Shown: positions 18,419-26,928, numbered from the stretch's first letter. The stretch: 64,000 nucleotides of DNA from Muricoccus roseus (GCF_900141905.1 NZ_FQZF01000028.1:1-64000); one strand, 5' to 3'. Numbers and translations are program-made. The notes: a model not told the origin generated them from the letters alone.

Positions 18419-18686
18419 AGGAGGGCGCCCTCCACCCGCCAAGGGCCTGAGGCCCTTGGAACCCCGTCTGACTGCCGTGGATACCCCGGATCAGTGGGGT
18501 CTCTGGTTTCCGGTGCCGATCCTGCCTTTGCAGTCGCCTCGGGTCATGGACCCGAGGCGCACCGTCAGCCCCGCAATTCAAAACTCATAGAAAAAGATGA
18601 TGGGTCGAAGGCACTGCCTTCGACGGGTCCGGGGAGAGGAAGAATTCCTTCTTCCTCTCCCCGGGACAGACCGTCAGCCCAGAAAG
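18419..18686 (+). repeat. Long intergenic repeat, copy A (five hairpins)
   Basis: This fills most of the 311-base gap between the 104-aa gene and hrcA. Hairpins in order: H1 palindrome GGAGGGCGCCCTCC (18420-18433); H2 stem CCAAGGGCC, loop TGA (18439-18459); H3 stem GCCTCGGGTC, loop ATG (18536-18558); H4 stem GTCGAAGGC, loop ACT (18604-18624); H5 a 16-bp stem around GGGGAGAGGAAGAA, loop TTCC (18629-18664). Matching copies lie at 26929-27176 (same orientation) and 41569-41833 (inverted). H5 lies 33 bases from the hrcA stop codon. Confidence 0.85.
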
Positions 18687-18697
18687 AAGCGCGGGTG

Positions 18698-19792
18698 CTA
18701 CCCCAGCATGCGCCCGATTACCTGGGCCGTGTAATCCACCACCGGGATCACCCGCCCGTAGTTGATGCGCGTCGGCCCGATCACGCCGATGGCGCCGACG
18801 ATCTTTTCCTGCCCGTTGCGGAAGGGCGCCACCACCATCGAGAGTCCGGCGGTGTCGAACACGCCGCTTTCGGCGCCGATGAAGATTTGCACGCCCTGCC
18901 CGCGCTGTGCGAGTTCCAGCAGGCGCAGCATCGTCTCCTGCGCCTCCAGCCGGTCGAAGAGCGACTGGATTTCGGCCACGCGGGCCGCCTGGTCCAGGTT
19001 CTGCAGCAGGCGGGACTGGCCGCGCAGGATCAGCGAGCCGCCGCCCCCGCCCGCCCAGGTCGCCAGGCCGGATTGAACGACCTGGTTGGTCAGCGCGTCC
19101 AGCGCCGTCCGGTTAGCGGAGATCTCGGCCTCCACCAGGTGGCGCGTATCCTCCAGCGTGCGGCCGTTGAGGCGGGCGTTCAGGTAATTGCCAGCCTGGG
19201 CGAGGGCGCCGGCGGGAAGCCCTGCCGGAACCTCGATGATGCGGTTCTCGACCTGCCCGCGATCCCCGACCAGCACCACGAGCGCACGGCCCGGGCCCAG
19301 GGCCACGAACTCGATATGCCGGAGATTGGATTCGGCATTGGGCGCGACGACCAGGCCCGCGGCGCCCGCCAGCCCGGACAGCATCTGCCCGGCCTCGGCC
19401 AGCGTGTCCTGCATGGAACGGCCCGAGGCGGCGCAGCGGATGGCGATGGCTTCGCGCTCATCCTCCGTGAGGTCGCCAAATTCGAGCAGCCCGTCGACGA
19501 AGAGCCGGAGGCCGCGCTCGGTCGGCAGGCGGCCGGCGGAGGTGTGGGGCGCATAGAGCAGCCCCGCTTCCTCCAGATCCGCCATGGCGTTGCGGATGGT
19601 GGCGGGGGAAAGGGCGGTGGGCAGGCGGCGGGACAGGGTGCGGCTGCCGACGGGCTCCCCGGTCTCGACATAGAGTTCCACCACCTGCCGCAGGATGGAC
19701 GCGCTGCGGCTGTCGAGGCCTGGCAGCGGGCTTCTCGCCTGGCTGGCCTTGGGGGGAACGATGCCGGGTCGCTGGTTGGGCTGGGCGCCCAT
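18698..19792 (-). CDS. hrcA: Heat-inducible transcription repressor HrcA
   Basis: Repressor of class I heat-shock genes, 364 aa. The N-terminal winged helix contains LRQVVELYVETGEPVGSRTL and SPATIRNAMADLEEAGLL. The C-terminal GAF-like domain ends in IGVIGPTRINYGRVIPVVDYTAQVIG, a strong HrcA signature. A plausible sigma-70-type promoter lies 36 bases upstream. No CIRCE inverted repeat is visible nearby and grpE/dnaK are not adjacent. In related genomes hrcA is often beside rph; here the arsenic cassette separates them. Confidence 0.95.
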   Translation of the reverse strand: MGAQPNQRPGIVPPKASQARSPLPGLDSRSASILRQVVELYVETGEPVGSRTLSRRLPTALSPATIRNAMADLEEAGLLYAPHTSAGRLPTERGLRLFVDGLLEFGDLTEDEREAIAIRCAASGRSMQDTLAEAGQMLSGLAGAAGLVVAPNAESNLRHIEFVALGPGRALVVLVGDRGQVENRIIEVPAGLPAGALAQAGNYLNARLNGRTLEDTRHLVEAEISANRTALDALTNQVVQSGLATWAGGGGGSLILRGQSRLLQNLDQAARVAEIQSLFDRLEAQETMLRLLELAQRGQGVQIFIGAESGVFDTAGLSMVVAPFRNGQEKIVGAIGVIGPTRINYGRVIPVVDYTAQVIGRMLG

Positions 19793-19828
19793 TCGGTGCC
19801 TGCTCTCCGTGGGTCAGGTGGACCTTAG

Positions 19829-19857
19829 AAGCTAGGGAGCGGCACCCCCAGCGTCAA
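19829..19857 (-). promoter_or_regulatory. Promoter of hrcA
   Basis: On the minus strand TTGACG (19857-19852), a 17-base G-rich spacer and TAGCTT (19834-19829) give a good match to a housekeeping promoter, 36 bases before the hrcA ATG at 19792. Confidence 0.55.
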
Positions 19858-19883
19858 CGCATGGCGGCCGACTGAGATAGGGC

Positions 19884-19911
19884 TGGACAGCACCAAATCA
19901 ATCGATAATTC
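19884..19911 (+). promoter_or_regulatory. Promoter of arsR, apparently leaderless
   Basis: TGGACA (19884-19889), a 16-base spacer and TAATTC (19906-19911). The predicted transcription start falls at about 19918, at the arsR ATG itself (19919), and no ribosome-binding site is present. The AT-rich spacer, with ATCGAT near its end, is a likely place for ArsR to bind. A leaderless message is an inference from spacing. Confidence 0.45.
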
Positions 19912-19918
19912 TGGATGT

Positions 19919-20251
19919 ATGGATACAACAGAGGCGGTCGCCGCGCTCGGGGCGCTGGCGCAGTCCACACGGCTCGAAGCCTTCCGCCTGCTGGTGGCGG
20001 CGGAGCCCGGCGGGCTTCCGGCGGGAGAGATCGCCGAGCGCCTGGGGGTGCCGCAGAACACCATGTCCGCCCATCTGGCCGTGCTCTCCCGCGCCGGGCT
20101 GGTGCAGGCCGAACGGCAGGGCCGGTCGGTCATCTACCGCGCCGGGCTGGATGGGCTGCGCGACCTCACCCTGTTCCTTTTGAAGGATTGCTGCGGCAGC
20201 CGGGCGGAGCTCTGCGCGCCCGTGATCGAAGCCCTGAAGCCCTGCTGCTGA
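19919..20251 (+). CDS. arsR: Arsenical-resistance repressor, ArsR family
   Basis: Winged-helix metalloregulator of 110 aa that releases DNA when arsenite binds. The recognition helix is within VPQNTMSAHLAVLSRAGL. It lacks the classical ELCVCDL metal motif; instead the cysteines cluster at the C-terminus (C91, C92, C99, C109, C110). This resembles the alternative three-Cys arsenite site described in Acidithiobacillus ferrooxidans ArsR. It heads the arsR-arsC-arsB operon, 14 bases before arsC, and its promoter region is shared with divergent hrcA. Confidence 0.9.
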   Translation: MDTTEAVAALGALAQSTRLEAFRLLVAAEPGGLPAGEIAERLGVPQNTMSAHLAVLSRAGLVQAERQGRSVIYRAGLDGLRDLTLFLLKDCCGSRAELCAPVIEALKPCC

Positions 20252-20265
20252 CCGAGGAGACGGCC

Positions 20266-20688
20266 ATGGACATCGTCATCTACCACAACCCGGATTGCGG
20301 GACCTCGCGCAACACCCTCGCGCTGATCCGCCATGCCGGGATCGAGCCGCATGTCGTCGAATACCGGAAGACGCCGCCCTCCCGTGCGCTGCTGGTGCAG
20401 CTCTTGGCGCGGGCCGGGCTCACGCCCCGCGCCCTGCTGCGGGAGAAGGGCACGCCCTATGCCGAGCTGGGGCTGGGCGATCCCTCCCTGACGGATGATC
20501 AGCTGATCGATGCGATGATGGCGCATCCCATCCTGATCAACCGTCCGCTGGTGGTCTCGCCCCTCGGGGTCCGGCTCTGCAGGCCGTCCGAGGCCGTGCT
20601 GGACATCCTGCCGGAAGCGCCACGTGGCGCCTTCGCCAAGGAGGATGGCGAGCCGGTGCTGGACGCCCAGGGCCAGCGGGTGCGCTGA
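20266..20688 (+). CDS. arsC: Arsenate reductase (glutaredoxin-dependent)
   Basis: Reduces arsenate to arsenite in the cytoplasm using glutathione and glutaredoxin; 140 aa, the usual length. The catalytic Cys is C11 in YHNPDCGTSRN, and the substrate-binding arginines fall in EYRKTPP and ILINRPLVV. This is the thioredoxin-fold ArsC/Spx family, not the phosphatase-like type. Middle gene of the arsenic operon; three bases separate its stop from the arsB ATG. Confidence 0.95.
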   Translation: MDIVIYHNPDCGTSRNTLALIRHAGIEPHVVEYRKTPPSRALLVQLLARAGLTPRALLREKGTPYAELGLGDPSLTDDQLIDAMMAHPILINRPLVVSPLGVRLCRPSEAVLDILPEAPRGAFAKEDGEPVLDAQGQRVR

Positions 20689-20691
20689 AGG

Positions 20692-21987
20692 ATGCTTGCC
20701 CTCGCCATCTTCGCCGCCACCCTGGTGCTCGTCATCTGGCAGCCCCGCGGGCTGGGAATCGGCTGGAGCGCCATGGCCGGCGCCGCACTCGCGCTGGTGA
20801 CGGGCGTCATCGGCTGGGCGGACGTGCCGGTGGTCTGGGGCATCGTCTGGGATGCGACCTTCACCTTCGTCGCGCTGATCGTCATCTCGCTGCTGCTGGA
20901 CGAAGCCGGCTTCTTCCAATGGGCGGCGCTGCATGTCGCGCGCTGGGGCGGCGGCAACGGGCGGCGCCTGTTTCCGCTGGTGGTGCTGCTGGGCGCGGTC
21001 ATCGCCGCCTTCTTCGCCAATGACGGCGCCGCGCTGCTGCTGACGCCGATCGTCGTCGCCATCCTGCTCCGGCTGGATTTCCCGCCGGCGGCCACCCTGG
21101 CCTTCGTGGTGGCGACCGGCTTCGTGGCGGACACGACCAGCCTCCCGCTGGTGATCTCCAACCTCGTGAACATCGTCTCCGCCAACCTCTTCGGCATCAC
21201 CTTCAACCGCTATGCGGCGGTGATGGTGCCGGTGAACCTCGTCTCGCTGGCCGCAACCCTGCTGGTGCTCTGGGCCTTCTACGGCCGTGCACTGCCGGCG
21301 CGTTATCCGCTGGCCCGGCTGGAGGACCCGGCGGGAGCGATCCGCGACCCGCTGGTGTTCCGCGCGGCCTTTCCCGCACTGGGGCTGCTGCTGGCCGCCT
21401 ATTTCGTGCTCGCGCCTCTGGGCGTTCCGGTGGCGGCGGTCACCGGGGGCGGCGCGCTCGTGCTGCTCGCCCTCGCCCGGCGGGGCGGGGTGGTGCCCGT
21501 GGGGCGCATCCTGCGGGAGGCACCCTGGCAGATCGTGGTGTTCAGCCTGGGCATGTATCTCGTTGTCTACGGGCTGCGGAATGCGGGGCTGACGGCCTTC
21601 CTGGCCGGGGGGCTCGCTTGGCTCGCGGGGCACGGCCCCTGGGCCGCGACCATCGGCACGGGCGTCGGGGCCGCGCTGCTCTCCTCGGTGATGAACAACA
21701 TGCCGGGGGTGCTGGTGGGGGCCCTCTCGATTGAGCAAGCCCAGGGCATTCCGGCGGCGACGCGGGAGCTGATGGTCTATGCCAATGTGATCGGCTGCGA
21801 CCTCGGGCCCAAATTCACCCCGATCGGCAGCCTGGCGACGCTGCTCTGGCTGCATGTGCTGTCGCGCAAGGGGATCACCATCACCTGGGGCCAGTACATG
21901 CGGGTGGGGCTAGCCATCACCCCGCCGGTGCTGCTGGCGGCGCTGGCCGCGCTGGTGCTGTGGCTCCCGCGCCTCGGCACCCCTTAA
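20692..21987 (+). CDS. arsB: Arsenite efflux transporter ArsB
   Basis: Inner-membrane arsenite exporter of 431 aa with about twelve hydrophobic segments. It belongs to the ArsB/NhaD ion-transporter superfamily, not ACR3: [21 protein letters not shown] and the later [11 protein letters not shown] segment are the paired ArsB signature loops. AAGG precedes the ATG directly after arsC. No arsA ATPase or arsD is present, so export is probably driven by the membrane potential alone. Confidence 0.93.
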   Translation: MLALAIFAATLVLVIWQPRGLGIGWSAMAGAALALVTGVIGWADVPVVWGIVWDATFTFVALIVISLLLDEAGFFQWAALHVARWGGGNGRRLFPLVVLLGAVIAAFFANDGAALLLTPIVVAILLRLDFPPAATLAFVVATGFVADTTSLPLVISNLVNIVSANLFGITFNRYAAVMVPVNLVSLAATLLVLWAFYGRALPARYPLARLEDPAGAIRDPLVFRAAFPALGLLLAAYFVLAPLGVPVAAVTGGGALVLLALARRGGVVPVGRILREAPWQIVVFSLGMYLVVYGLRNAGLTAFLAGGLAWLAGHGPWAATIGTGVGAALLSSVMNNMPGVLVGALSIEQAQGIPAATRELMVYANVIGCDLGPKFTPIGSLATLLWLHVLSRKGITITWGQYMRVGLAITPPVLLAALAALVLWLPRLGTP

Positions 21988-22304
21988 ACAAGGGCTTGGC
22001 GCCCATTCCGTTCAACAGATCGCAAGTTTGTGCTGCCACAATCCGTCACAGCCGGGACATTCTTCGGTCTCAGGCAGAGGTGCCCAATAGGGGCCTGGAT
22101 GCCGGAGGGCGCCATGGGCGACGCGAGGGACAGGAGCGGCAACGAGCGATCCGGAGGCGGCCGTGGGCTGCCCTCCGTCGGGGCCTGGGCGACCATGCTC
22201 ACCCTCTGGCTGCCGCCGGGCGACCTCGGCGCGGCCGAGGCGGCGTTGACAGGGGGGGCCCCGGGCGTGTTCCTCCCGCCTCCCTGCCAGGAGAGGCCCG
22301 CCGA
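21988..22304. other. Intergenic region upstream of rph
   Basis: No convincing gene in these 317 bases. I see a small inverted repeat TTGTG-CTGC-CACAA near 22030, a hairpin with stem CCTCGGC and loop GCG near 22224-22240, and a candidate -35 TTGACA at 22246-22251 followed by a G-tract. A weak ribosome-binding site (AGGAGAGG) precedes the rph ATG. A short reading frame with a possible ATG near 22113 runs through but has no coding signature. Confidence 0.4.
22246..22274 (+). promoter_or_regulatory. Candidate promoter of rph-rdgB
   Basis: TTGACA at 22246-22251 is followed by seven G's and, after a 17-base spacer, GTTCCT, which is a poor -10. The same TTGACA plus G-tract layout lies before aspS at 28764. 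The conserved -35 with a weak -10 may be normal for this organism's main sigma factor. Confidence 0.35.
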
Positions 22305-23042
22305 ATGTCCGACATCCCCGCCTGGGCTCGCCCGTCCGGCCGCCCCGCCGACCAGCTCCGCGAGCTGAAGCTCGAGCCGGGCTTCGCCCGCCATGCGGAG
22401 GGGTCCTGCCTCATCCGCATGGGCGTGACCGAGGTGCTCTGCACGGCAAGCGTCGAGGGCCGGGTGCCGCCCTTCCTCAGGGGCAAGGGCCAGGGCTGGG
22501 TGACGGCGGAATACGGCATGCTGCCACGCGCGACCCATACGCGCGGGGACCGTGAGGCGGCGCGCGGCAAGCAGTCCGGCCGCACCCAGGAAATCCAGCG
22601 CCTGATCGGCCGCAGCCTGCGGGCCGTGACCGACCTGAAGGCGATGGGCGAACTGTCGGTGGTGCTGGACTGCGACGTGCTGACGGCCGATGGCGGCACG
22701 CGCTGCGCCGCCATCACCGGCGCCTGGGTGGCACTGCACCTGGCCTTCCAGCACTGCATCCGCTCCAACATCATGTCCGCCAACCCGCTGCGGGACCAGG
22801 TGGCGGCCATCTCCTGCGGCATCCATCAGGGCACCCCGGTGCTCGACCTCGACTATGCCGAGGACAGCAGCGCGCATACGGACGGCAACTTCGTCATGAC
22901 CGGCTCCGGCGGGATCGTGGAGATCCAGGCGACCGCGGAGGGCGCGCCCTTCTCCGAGGCCGAGTTGACGGGCCTGCTCGGCCTCGCCCGCAAGGGCACG
23001 GCGGAGCTGTTCGCGGCCCAGCGCGCAGCGGTGGGCGCGTGA
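22305..23042 (+). CDS. rph: Ribonuclease PH
   Basis: Phosphorolytic 3'-5' exoribonuclease of 245 aa that trims tRNA 3' ends. The start is ATG ([19 protein letters not shown]), 16 bases after AGGAG. Hallmarks are [20 protein letters not shown], the phosphate-site block IGRSLRAV, and [18 protein letters not shown] near the C-terminus. The stop overlaps the rdgB GTG start (GTGA), the usual coupled pair. Confidence 0.96.
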   Translation: MSDIPAWARPSGRPADQLRELKLEPGFARHAEGSCLIRMGVTEVLCTASVEGRVPPFLRGKGQGWVTAEYGMLPRATHTRGDREAARGKQSGRTQEIQRLIGRSLRAVTDLKAMGELSVVLDCDVLTADGGTRCAAITGAWVALHLAFQHCIRSNIMSANPLRDQVAAISCGIHQGTPVLDLDYAEDSSAHTDGNFVMTGSGGIVEIQATAEGAPFSEAELTGLLGLARKGTAELFAAQRAAVGA

Positions 23043-23653
23043 CGCATCGTCCGCTCACGGAGGAGCGCCTCTGCCTCGCCACCCATAATGCGGGCAAGGC
23101 GCGGGAGGTGGCGGCGCTGCTGGCGGAGCACGGGATCGAGGTGGTGACGGCCGGGGAGCTGGGGCTTCCCGTGCCGGAGGAGACCGAGACGAGCTTCATC
23201 GGCAATGCCACGCTGAAGGCGAAGGCGGCCGCGGGGGCCAGCGGAATGGTGTCGCTAGCCGATGATTCCGGCTTCTCCGTCGCGGCGCTCGACGGCGCCC
23301 CGGGTGTCTACACCGCCGATTGGGCGGAACAGCCTGATGGAAGCCGGGACTATGCCGCGGCCATGGCGAAGGTGGAGCGGCTGGCCCGCCATTCGCCGGA
23401 CCGCAAGGCCTGGTTCTCCTGCGCCCTCGTCCTCGCCTGGCCCGACGGCCATGTGGAGGCCTTCCTCGGCGAGGCGCCGGGCGAATGGGTCTGGCCGCCG
23501 CGGGGCGCGCAGGGCTTCGGCTACGACCCCATCTTCGTGCCGGCTGGCGAGAGCCGGACCTTCGCCGAGATGGATCCGGCGCGGAAGCACGCGATCAGCC
23601 ATCGCGCGGCCGCCTTCCGCCAGCTCAAGGCCGCCTGCCTCCCGCACGGGTGA
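23039..23653 (+). CDS. rdgB: XTP/dITP diphosphatase (non-canonical purine NTPase)
   Basis: House-cleaning pyrophosphatase of 204 aa that removes dITP and XTP from nucleotide pools. It has [14 protein letters not shown] at the N-terminus, the catalytic Asp pair in [26 protein letters not shown] and the C-terminal SHRAAAF. GTG start, overlapping rph by 4 bases. In many alphaproteobacteria hemW follows; here the flagellar stator genes follow. Confidence 0.95.
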   Translation: MTHRPLTEERLCLATHNAGKAREVAALLAEHGIEVVTAGELGLPVPEETETSFIGNATLKAKAAAGASGMVSLADDSGFSVAALDGAPGVYTADWAEQPDGSRDYAAAMAKVERLARHSPDRKAWFSCALVLAWPDGHVEAFLGEAPGEWVWPPRGAQGFGYDPIFVPAGESRTFAEMDPARKHAISHRAAAFRQLKAACLPHG

Positions 23654-23729
23654 ACGGGCGGCGCGGGGCCGATCAACCCGGGCTTAACGTCATGGAGTCA
23701 CCTTGCGCCCGGGCATCGGGTGCTGGGCC

Positions 23730-24755
23730 GTGGCAAAACGCAAGGGCGAAGGCGTCACCATCGTCATCAAGAAGGAGGAGGGCGGCGAGGGCGGCCACCA
23801 TGGTGGTGCCTGGAAGGTCGCTTATGCCGACTTCGTCACGGCAATGATGGCCTTCTTCCTCCTGATGTGGCTGCTGAACGCCACGACGGAGGAGCAGCGG
23901 CGGGGCCTGGCCGACTATTTCAACCCGACCAATGTGATGGGCCAGCGGCCCAGCGGCTCTGGCCAGCCCTTCGGTGGGCGCACGCCGAACGAATCGGGCC
24001 AGATGTCCTCCAACGCTTCCTCCGTGCGGGTGGAGACCGGACCGCGCCCCGTCGTCTTCGACCTGGAGGAGGATGACAGCGACAGCCCGGCCACGCCCGT
24101 GGAGCGGCGCGAGGGCCCGAAGGGCGATGACGAGACGGCCACCCCGGCCCGGATCATGGCCGCGCAGGCGGAAGCCGGAAGCGGGCGTGGCGAGGGCGGC
24201 ACCCAGGCGGACCTCGCCCAGGCCTCCGCCGAGGCGCTGCGCGAGGAGTTGGAGCGCCGGGAGCGCGAGGTGATGGACCGGCTGGCGGAGCAGATCCGCA
24301 GCGCGGTGCAGGACGACCCCGCCCTCGCCGAGCTGGCACGGCAGATCCGCGTGGAGCAGGTGCCGGAGGGGCTTCGGATCCAGCTGCTGGACGGGGAACG
24401 AACCCCGATGTTCGCCCTGGGCGGCAGCGCGCCCTCGGAAAAGGTGCGGGCGCTGCTGGGCAAGGTGGCGGCGGTGATCAACCGCGTCTCCTACGAGGTG
24501 GCCATCACCGGGCATACGGATGCGACGCCCTTCCGGCCCGGCGCGCGGTCCAACTGGGATCTCTCGGCCGAGCGCGCCAACGCCACGCGGCGGCTGCTGA
24601 CCGAAGGCGGCGTGGCGGAAGCCCGCATCCGCAGCGTCACCGGCCTGGCCGAGCGCGAGCCGCTGATCCCAGAGGACCCGCAGAACGCGGCGAACCGGCG
24701 CGTCTCGGTGCTGCTGCTGCGCGAAACTCCCCCGGCGAGGAATGCCGCCCCGTGA
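23730..24755 (+). CDS. motB: Flagellar motor protein MotB
   Basis: Stator subunit of 341 aa that anchors the motor to peptidoglycan. One transmembrane helix follows GGAWKVAYADFVTAMMAFF, which contains the conserved proton-binding Asp. A long charged linker leads to an OmpA-like peptidoglycan-binding domain (AITGHTDATPF, then WDLSAERANATRRLL). I use the GTG at 23730 (MAKRKGEGVTIVIKKEE), which fits the family N-terminus; a TTG at 23703 would add nine residues. Its stop overlaps the motA GTG start by four bases. Confidence 0.93.
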   Translation: MAKRKGEGVTIVIKKEEGGEGGHHGGAWKVAYADFVTAMMAFFLLMWLLNATTEEQRRGLADYFNPTNVMGQRPSGSGQPFGGRTPNESGQMSSNASSVRVETGPRPVVFDLEEDDSDSPATPVERREGPKGDDETATPARIMAAQAEAGSGRGEGGTQADLAQASAEALREELERREREVMDRLAEQIRSAVQDDPALAELARQIRVEQVPEGLRIQLLDGERTPMFALGGSAPSEKVRALLGKVAAVINRVSYEVAITGHTDATPFRPGARSNWDLSAERANATRRLLTEGGVAEARIRSVTGLAEREPLIPEDPQNAANRRVSVLLLRETPPARNAAP

Positions 24756-25618
24756 CGACGATCATCGGCTTCGTCTTCCTGCTCGTCACCGTCTTCGGCG
24801 GTTACACCATCGCGGGTGGAAAATTCGGCATCATCCTGCACTCGCTACCCTATGAGGCACTGATGATCGGCGGCGCGGCGATCGGCGCCTTCATCATGTC
24901 CAACTCGATGCATGACGTGAAACACACGCTCGGCGGCTTCGGGAAGGTTCTCAAGGGCGCGCGCTTCCACAAGTCCGACTACGTCGAGATGCTCTCGCTG
25001 CTCTACTGGTTCGTGCGGCTGGTGCAGACCAAGGGGGCCATGGCGCTGGAGGCGCATATTGAAAAGCCGGAGGAGAGCCCGGCCTTCAACAAGTTCCCCA
25101 AGATCAAGGCGAACCACCACGCGGTCGCAATCATCTGCGACTATCTCCGGATGGTCGGGATGAATGCCGACGACCCGCACCAGATCGAGGATGTGATGGC
25201 GCGGGAGCTGAAGAAGATCCGGGAGGAGGAGATGCATTCCTCCCACGCCATCCAGAACATCGCGGATGCGCTGCCGGCGCTCGGAATTGTTGCCGCCGTG
25301 CTGGGCGTCATCAAGACCATGGCCGCCATCGACCAGCCGCCGACCGTGCTGGGCGGCATGATCGGCGGCGCGCTGGTGGGCACCTTCCTCGGCGTGCTGC
25401 TCGCCTATGGGCTGATGGGCCCGATCGCCGCACGGCTGAAGGGCGTGGTGGAGGAGGAGTGCAAGTATTTCGAGGTGATCCGCGCCGTGCTGGTCGCGCA
25501 TCTGCACGGCAACGCGCCCCAGGTCTCGGTCGAGACCGGGCGCAAGATGGCCCCCTCCGCCTATATGCCCACCTTCCAGGAGCTAGAGGCGGCGCTGCAG
25601 GATTTGCAGATCGCCTGA
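24752..25618 (+). CDS. motA: Flagellar motor stator protein MotA
   Basis: Inner-membrane stator subunit of 288 aa with four hydrophobic helices; with MotB it conducts protons to turn the flagellum. The cytoplasmic loop (KGARFHKSDYVEMLSLL, AHIEKPEESPAF) carries the charged residues that contact FliG. ALPALGIVAAVLGVIKTM contains the conserved proline of the third helix. It begins at a GTG overlapping motB (GTGA). The order motB then motA is the reverse of the enteric operon. Confidence 0.95.
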   Translation: MTTIIGFVFLLVTVFGGYTIAGGKFGIILHSLPYEALMIGGAAIGAFIMSNSMHDVKHTLGGFGKVLKGARFHKSDYVEMLSLLYWFVRLVQTKGAMALEAHIEKPEESPAFNKFPKIKANHHAVAIICDYLRMVGMNADDPHQIEDVMARELKKIREEEMHSSHAIQNIADALPALGIVAAVLGVIKTMAAIDQPPTVLGGMIGGALVGTFLGVLLAYGLMGPIAARLKGVVEEECKYFEVIRAVLVAHLHGNAPQVSVETGRKMAPSAYMPTFQELEAALQDLQIA

Positions 25619-25638
25619 TCTGGCGCTACGGGCGGGGG

Positions 25639-26064
25639 ATGGACGACACCGCCCCCTTCCACGACCTGCTTGGCATCACCGTCGATGAATGGCGCGACGG
25701 CTTCGCGCGGCTGGCCGTGGTGGTGGAGCGCAAGCACTTCAACCGCAGCGGGATCCTGCATGGGGGCGTGCTGCTCTCCCTCATCGACCAGGCCGGGGCT
25801 TATGCCGGGCTGTTCTGCACCGTTCCCGGGAATGTGCGACGGGCGGTGACGCTGGACCTGAACACCCGCTTCACCGGCCAGGTGACCGAGGGGCGCATCC
25901 TGGCCGAGGGCCGGGTGGTCACGGCGGGGCGGAACATCTTCTTCACCAGCACCGAGGTGCGCGGGCCGGATGGCGGCATCGTCGCCTATGGCTCCGGCAC
26001 CCATCGCTGGCGGAACGGCAGCCAGCTGCCCGAGGGCGTGCCGGCGGATTCGCCGCTGCGCTGA
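25639..26064 (+). CDS. PaaI-type hotdog thioesterase
   Basis: Small acyl-CoA thioesterase of 141 aa with the hotdog fold. The family motif NRSGILHGGVLLSLIDQAG contains the HGG turn and the catalytic Asp. LDLNTRFTGQVTEGRILAEG forms the central strands. The start lies 20 bases after motA. It may be co-transcribed with the stator genes by chance. The acyl-CoA substrate is unknown. Confidence 0.85.
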   Translation: MDDTAPFHDLLGITVDEWRDGFARLAVVVERKHFNRSGILHGGVLLSLIDQAGAYAGLFCTVPGNVRRAVTLDLNTRFTGQVTEGRILAEGRVVTAGRNIFFTSTEVRGPDGGIVAYGSGTHRWRNGSQLPEGVPADSPLR

Positions 26065-26090
26065 GCCGCCGCCTCCGGAGGTGCCGCCCC

Positions 26091-26858
26091 TTACGCGCCG
26101 CCCCAGTTCATCGTCAGCCCGCCATCCATCACCACGGTCTGGCCGGTGATGTATTCGGCATCGGGGCTGGCGAGGAAGAGCGCGAGCCTGGCGATCTCCT
26201 CCGGCTGGCCGGCGCGGTGCCAGGGGATTTCCTTGAAGGAGGCCTCGCGCTTCACCGGGTCGTCCAGCCGCTCCTGGGTCATGGGCGTCTGGATCAGGCC
26301 CGGGGCGATGCCGACCACGTTGATCTTCTTCGGCGCCAGCTCCACCGAGAGGCTGCGGACGAGGGACCCCAGCCCGGCCTTGGACATGCCATAGGGCGCG
26401 CTCTCATCCGTCGGCAGGTGCTGGGCGACGGAGGTGATGTTGATGATCTTGCTGCCCGCCGGCGGGTTGCCGCGCAGGAAGGCCCGGCAGCACCAGAGGG
26501 GGCCGAGGAGGTTGGTGCGGATCACCACCTCCGCATCCTCATCGGCCAACTCGGCCACGGGCTTCTTGCCGCCCATGCCCTTGCCGGCATTGTTCACCAG
26601 GATGTCCAGCCCGCCGAGCGTGGCGCGCGCGGTCTCGAAGGCGGTTTCCACCGCGCCGGAATCCATCACGTCCAGCTGGGTGACGAAGGCACGGCGGCCA
26701 GCGGCTTCGATGCGCCGCGCCGTCTCGGCCGCGCCCGCCTGGTCCGTATGGAAGGTGACGGCGAGATCGGCGCCGGCCCGCGCGAAGGCGACCGCGATGG
26801 CCTGGCCGATGCCGGAATCCGCCCCCGTGACGAAGGCACGCTTGCCCTGAAGGATCAT
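26091..26858 (-). CDS. SDR family oxidoreductase
   Basis: Classical short-chain dehydrogenase of 255 aa. It has the cofactor motif VTGADSGIGQAIAVAFARAG, NNAGKGMGG, the Ser-Tyr-Lys centre (NITSVAQHLPTDESAPYGMSK) and IAPGLIQTPM. It resembles glucose or 3-oxoacyl reductase-type SDRs. The ATG at 26858 has GGAGAGG 7 bases upstream; an upstream in-frame ATG at 26918 would add 20 non-homologous residues. It converges on the thioesterase gene. Confidence 0.88.
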   Translation of the reverse strand: MILQGKRAFVTGADSGIGQAIAVAFARAGADLAVTFHTDQAGAAETARRIEAAGRRAFVTQLDVMDSGAVETAFETARATLGGLDILVNNAGKGMGGKKPVAELADEDAEVVIRTNLLGPLWCCRAFLRGNPPAGSKIINITSVAQHLPTDESAPYGMSKAGLGSLVRSLSVELAPKKINVVGIAPGLIQTPMTQERLDDPVKREASFKEIPWHRAGQPEEIARLALFLASPDAEYITGQTVVMDGGLTMNWGGA

Positions 26859-26928
26859 CCGACCGCCTCTCCTGCCCAGAGCGGGTGAAGCGCCGGCGCG
26901 GGGGGAGAGGTTTCTCATCCCGTCCCGG

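Noticed and set aside
15336-18581. 1081-aa open frame on the minus strand opposite glnD
   Set aside because: It lies wholly antisense to glnD, whose domains are all recognisable. Its translation is His/Gln/Arg-rich low complexity, a by-product of high GC codon use. The same applies to long antisense frames over maeB (8614-10938), mutS (12427-15111) and the giant glycosyltransferase (57724-60552).
18419-18686. Riboswitch or small RNA gene interpretation of repeat copy A
   Set aside because: It is shared by three unrelated intergenic regions with variable hairpin content, which fits a dispersed repeat better than a ligand-sensing leader or a single ncRNA gene.
19793-19918. CIRCE operator near hrcA
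   Set aside because: I looked for TTAGCACTC-N9-GAGTGCTAA and found no convincing match on either strand in the hrcA or rph upstream regions.
22030-22368. 112-aa plus-strand frame upstream of rph
   Set aside because: It overlaps the rph N-terminus in another frame, lacks a ribosome-binding site and shows low-complexity Gly/Pro/Arg composition.
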